NCBI RefSeq assembly: GCF_036059255.1 | Contig: NZ_CP107947.1 | Coordinates: 7,440,001-7,504,000, forward strand | Direction: 5' to 3' | DNA: 64,000 nucleotides | From: Micromonospora sp. NBC_00389 | Lineage (GTDB): Bacteria > Actinomycetota > Actinomycetes > Mycobacteriales > Micromonosporaceae | Part shown: one piece after another, positions 60,908 to 64,000 of the stretch | Layout: each line of letters begins with the position of its first letter | Numbering within the stretch: position 1 is the stretch's first letter | Program-made: the position numbers and the translations under genes | The notes under the pieces: generated by a model | Database searches by the model: none | What the model saw: only the letters and a program-made list of their open reading frames with translations | What the model was told of the DNA's origin: nothing

Positions 60908-62749
60908 GTGCTGACACGGGGAGTGCTGCTCGGCGACCGGTACCGGCTGGGAGAGCGGGTGGCGACGGGCGGGATGGGCGCGGTCTGGCGCGGCACCGAC
61001 GTGATGCTGGAGCGCGAGGTGGCGGTGAAGGTGCTGCTGCCGTCGCTGGTCGCCGACCCGGAGTTCACCGCCCGGTTCCGGGCCGAGGCGCGGATGCTGG
61101 CGGCGCTGCGGCATCCCGGCGTGGTCGCCGTGCACGACGTCGGGCAGACCGCCCTCGCCGACGGCAGCCGGGTCGACTACCTGGTGATGGAGTACGTCGA
61201 GGGCGAGCCGTTGAGCGCCCGGGTGCGCGGGGTGGGTCGACTGGACCCGGCCACCACCATGTCGGTGCTGGCGCAGGCGGCGGACGCGCTGCACACCGCC
61301 CACCTCGCCGGCATCGTGCACCGGGACGTGAAGCCGGGCAACCTGCTGGTCAAGGCCGACGGCCGGGTGGTGCTGGTCGACTTCGGCATCGCCCGCTCGA
61401 GCACGATGGCCGGGCTCACCGCCGCGAACATGGTGCTCGGCACCGCCTCGTACATGTCCCCCGAGCAGGCCACCGGGCAGCGGGTCTCCCCCGCCACCGA
61501 CGTCTACGCGCTTGGCGCGGTGGCGTACTTCTGCCTGGCCGGGCAGCCGCCGTTCGACGGCGACAACCCCCTCGCGGTGGCGCTGCGGCACGCCCAGGAG
61601 GAACCGGCGCCGCTTCCGTCGGACACCCCGCCAGCGGTGGCGGCGGTGGTCGCCCGCGCGCTGGCCAAGCGCCCCGCGGACCGCTACACCAGCGCCGCCG
61701 AGCTGGCCGGCGCCGCCGCCGACGCCCGCGACGCGACCCTGGCCAGCATCCCGCTCGCCGCCCGCCCACCGTGGGCGCTGGCCGCCCCCACCCCATCCGT
61801 CCCGGGCCCGACCCCGCCGGCCGTCGCGCCGCCCGCCCCGAGCCCCACCCCGCCGGCCGTCGCGCCGCCCGTCCCGAGCCCCACCCCACCGCCCGTCCTG
61901 GGACCCACCCCGCAGGCCGTCCCGACCCCGGCGCCGACGCCATCGGCCCCGCCCACGGACCCGCGGCCCCGAGCGGCCTTCGGGACCGAACCGGTGGGGA
62001 CCGGGCAGACCCGGGAGGACCCGTTCCGGACCGGGTCGGCCCGGCGGCGCGGGCCACTGCTGGTCGGGGTCGGTGCGGTCGTCCTCGTCGCGCTGGTCGC
62101 CGGGGCCGTGGCGGCACTGCGGCCCGGCTCCGACCCTGGTGGAACGGACGGTCCGCCGGCACTGGCCGGCGAATCGGTGTCGGCCGCAGAGGTCCCGCTG
62201 CCGAGCGGGGACGCGACCAGCCCGGGGCCCCTGCCCAGCGGCACGCCGGGCGCCAGCCGGACCGCGACCGCCGCACCGACCGGCGCCAGCGGCCAGCCCG
62301 GCGCGCCGGGCAGCGGTGCCCCGGCCCCACGCACCACGGCGCCGGGGACCACGCCGACCGGGGGGGCCAGCGGCCAGCCGACGTCCAGTGGCAGCCCGGC
62401 GGGCCGGCCCAACCCGTACACGGCGGCGCAGGCGTGCGGCAGCGGCTACCAGGTGATCGACTCGGCGACGCTGACCGGCGGTGACGGTCGCCGCCGGGGG
62501 CGGGTCTACCTGCTGTACCACTCGGGCAACGGCAACAACTGCGTGGTCACCCTCAAGGACACCGCGGTCGGCACGCCGTCGGCGGCGTCGGCGTACCTGG
62601 AGGTCCAGGGACGGGCCCGCAGCACCGACAGCGGGTCCTTCGACTACTACGCCGGGCCGGTGCGGGCCAGCGCCGCCGGGAAGTGTGTGAAATGGGGTGG
62701 CGCCACCGGCGGGGTCAGCTACGGCAGCGGGTTCGAACACTGCGACTGA
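60908..62749 (+). CDS. Ser/Thr protein kinase with SapA-like extracellular domain
   Basis: A 613-residue single-pass receptor kinase. Kinase domain ~10-270 with GGMGAVW loop, catalytic Lys in VAVKVLL, HRDVKPGN (~138-145) and DFGIAR, all intact; a Pro-rich juxtamembrane stretch with 12-residue repeats (PTPPAVAPPAPS) at ~300-330; one membrane helix ~381-403; a Ser/Thr/Pro-rich stalk; then a ~105-residue outer domain starting ACGSGYQVIDS with VYLLYHSGNGNNCVV, YYAGPV and CVKWGG, matching the pattern I remember for Streptomyces spore-associated protein A. No PASTA repeats. The outer domain is probably the sensor. Confidence 0.92.
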   Translation: MLTRGVLLGDRYRLGERVATGGMGAVWRGTDVMLEREVAVKVLLPSLVADPEFTARFRAEARMLAALRHPGVVAVHDVGQTALADGSRVDYLVMEYVEGEPLSARVRGVGRLDPATTMSVLAQAADALHTAHLAGIVHRDVKPGNLLVKADGRVVLVDFGIARSSTMAGLTAANMVLGTASYMSPEQATGQRVSPATDVYALGAVAYFCLAGQPPFDGDNPLAVALRHAQEEPAPLPSDTPPAVAAVVARALAKRPADRYTSAAELAGAAADARDATLASIPLAARPPWALAAPTPSVPGPTPPAVAPPAPSPTPPAVAPPVPSPTPPPVLGPTPQAVPTPAPTPSAPPTDPRPRAAFGTEPVGTGQTREDPFRTGSARRRGPLLVGVGAVVLVALVAGAVAALRPGSDPGGTDGPPALAGESVSAAEVPLPSGDATSPGPLPSGTPGASRTATAAPTGASGQPGAPGSGAPAPRTTAPGTTPTGGASGQPTSSGSPAGRPNPYTAAQACGSGYQVIDSATLTGGDGRRRGRVYLLYHSGNGNNCVVTLKDTAVGTPSAASAYLEVQGRARSTDSGSFDYYAGPVRASAAGKCVKWGGATGGVSYGSGFEHCD

Positions 62750-62796
62750 TCAACCGCGAGCGCCGGGCCGGCAGGCAGCGGGACGCCGGGCGGCCT

Positions 62797-62802
62797 TAAG
62801 GT
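62797..62802 (+). promoter_or_regulatory. -10 box, leaderless start of cobU-cobT fusion
   Basis: TAAGGT ends 6 bases before ATG 62809. Confidence 0.55.
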
Positions 62803-62808
62803 ACGGGC

Positions 62809-64000
62809 ATGTCCGTAGACGGGTGGAACACGGTCCTGGTGCTCGGCGGTATCCGGTCCGGCAAGTCCGAGTTCGCCGAGTCCCTGGTCACCGACGCACC
62901 GGTGGTCCGCTACCTCGCCACCGCGCCCGAGGGTGACCCGGACGACACCGAGTGGGCGACCCGGCTCGCCGCGCACCGCGCCCGGCGGCCGGGCAGCTGG
63001 ACCACCGAGGAGACGGCGGCCGAGCCACGGCGTCTGGCCGACGTGCTCGCGTCCGCACAGCCCAACGAGACGCTGCTCGTGGACGACCTGGGCGGCTGGG
63101 TGACGGTGCTGCTCGACCCGGATCACCAGCCCGCCGACGACGTGGCGACGATCGCCGAGCTGGCCGAGGCGATCCGCACCTGCTCGGCGCGGGTGGTGCT
63201 GGTCAGCCCCGAGGTGGGGCTGTCACTGGTGCCGACCACACCGCTGGGCCGGGCGTTCACCGACGCGCTCGGCGCGGCCAACCGCGCGGTCGCCGACGCC
63301 TGCGACGCGGTGGTGCTGGTGGTCGCCGGCCAGCCGGCCTGGCTGAAGCCGGCCGTCGCGCCCGCGAGCACCGCCGGGGCCGCGCCCGCGAGCACCGGAG
63401 GTGCCGAGCCCGCGAGCACCGCGACCGTGACCGAGCCGGCCGGCTCCCGGGCGGTCGTCTCCGCGCCGGTCGTCGTCAGCCTGGCCGACACCGAGCCGAC
63501 CCCCGAGGTGCAGCTTCCGGACGTGCTGACCCACGCGCCGCCGGTCGCCCCCAACCAGGAGCCGGGCAACCCCTGGGCCGCGCCCACCATGGCGCTGCCG
63601 ATGGTGGCCACCGGACTGGTCATCCAGCCGGGCATGGAGCTGCCGATGCCCGACGAGTACACCGGCCCGCAGGCGGTGGACCGGCTGGCCACGCTGGACG
63701 TTCCCGGTGCCGGGCTGGGTGTGCTGGACCGGGTGGTCGGCTTCGCCGCCGCCACCCAGGGCACCTCGACCCCGGTCGCCTGGGGCTCGGTGCGGGTGCT
63801 GCTGTTGCACGGCGACCACGCTGGCGGGGCGTCCGCCGGCACCGTCGCCGGCGATTCGGCACGCCGGGCCGTGCAGGCCCGCGCCGGCCGGGGCGCGTTG
63901 GCCCGGCTGGCCGCCGAGAGCGGTGCCAGCCTGCAGGTGGTGGACACTCCGGCCGCGGCGCCGATGGAGGACCAGCCGGCGCTCGCGCCGGAGCAGGTGG
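62809..64000 (+). CDS. CobU-CobT fusion of cobalamin synthesis, partial
   Basis: The frame is open from ATG 62809 to the window end (397 codons) without stop; the 3' part is missing. Residues ~8-185 are CobU (adenosylcobinamide kinase/guanylyltransferase): P-loop GGIRSGKSEFAE, the guanylyl-accepting His in AHRARRPGSW, and DDLGGWVT. A Pro/Ala-rich linker with three PAST repeats (~188-285) follows, then the start of CobT (dimethylbenzimidazole phosphoribosyltransferase): LGVLDRVVGFAAATQG and LLLHGDHAGG. The two activities make the activated ring and the lower ligand riboside for the last joining step. The start has a -10 box 6 bases upstream. Confidence 0.88.
   Translation, partial: MSVDGWNTVLVLGGIRSGKSEFAESLVTDAPVVRYLATAPEGDPDDTEWATRLAAHRARRPGSWTTEETAAEPRRLADVLASAQPNETLLVDDLGGWVTVLLDPDHQPADDVATIAELAEAIRTCSARVVLVSPEVGLSLVPTTPLGRAFTDALGAANRAVADACDAVVLVVAGQPAWLKPAVAPASTAGAAPASTGGAEPASTATVTEPAGSRAVVSAPVVVSLADTEPTPEVQLPDVLTHAPPVAPNQEPGNPWAAPTMALPMVATGLVIQPGMELPMPDEYTGPQAVDRLATLDVPGAGLGVLDRVVGFAAATQGTSTPVAWGSVRVLLLHGDHAGGASAGTVAGDSARRAVQARAGRGALARLAAESGASLQVVDTPAAAPMEDQPALAPEQV

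Overview
The window looks like chromosomal core sequence of a high-GC actinomycete, most likely Micromonosporaceae (Micromonospora or a close relative). The grounds are the very high GC, the many GTG starts, the TANNNT -10 boxes directly ahead of start codons, a fused cytochrome bc1 cluster of actinobacterial type, and a dispersed intergenic repeat that I remember from Micromonospora genomes. I see no phage, transposase, CRISPR array, tRNA or rRNA. Family assignments are from reading motifs and from memory of homologues; no search was run.

Layout. 0.2-7.8 kb: a Crp/Fnr regulator and a class III cyclase/AAA/TPR protein, a PlsC-type acyltransferase and small membrane proteins. 7.9-14.8 kb: trehalose-6-phosphate synthase, then a leftward run (SRPBCC protein, unknown Cys-motif protein, ROK sugar kinase, EEP phosphatase/nuclease, flavin monooxygenase, alpha/beta hydrolase lacking its nucleophile). 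15-22 kb: FadD15-like acyl-CoA ligase, a two-component pair, a SAM methyltransferase and a GGDEF-EAL protein. 22-30 kb: TetR with twin operators, a second PlsC, PimB mannosyltransferase, M48 protease, NYN protein, and a DEDDh/GIY-YIG nuclease. 30-33.6 kb: RelA/SpoT homologue, Nudix, nucleotidyltransferase, Lrp ligand-binding protein.

33.7-44 kb is the respiratory block: qcrB-qcrA-qcrC-ctaE leftward, ctaG rightward, a receiver-like protein, trpD, then ctaF-ctaC leftward. 43.7-51 kb holds sulfur/Fe-S and cofactor genes (cysteine desulfurase, TusA, AdoK-like kinase, ErpA, glycerate kinase, NadA) and murA. 51-54 kb: DUF3043 protein, AzlC/AzlD exporter with a divergent XRE-cupin regulator. 54-64 kb: a 1574-residue disordered/TPR/WG-repeat protein, aldo/keto reductase, M50 protease, Ser/Thr kinase with a spore-associated-protein-like outer domain, and a CobU-CobT fusion cut by the window end.

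How parts connect: much of 4.9-48.2 kb follows the order I remember for Mycobacterium tuberculosis Rv2182c-Rv2205c, so it is an ancient actinobacterial neighbourhood around phosphatidylinositol mannoside synthesis and the bc1-aa3 supercomplex, with lineage-specific insertions. Ten genes carry a -10 box 6-7 bases before the start codon and are probably leaderless. Several overlapping stop/start pairs imply translational coupling, including two very short upstream ORFs (28 and 47 codons). The least explained items are the giant WG-repeat protein with its coupled small ORF, the nucleophile-less hydrolase, the kinase sensor domain, and the structured 360-base gap near 6.6-6.9 kb.
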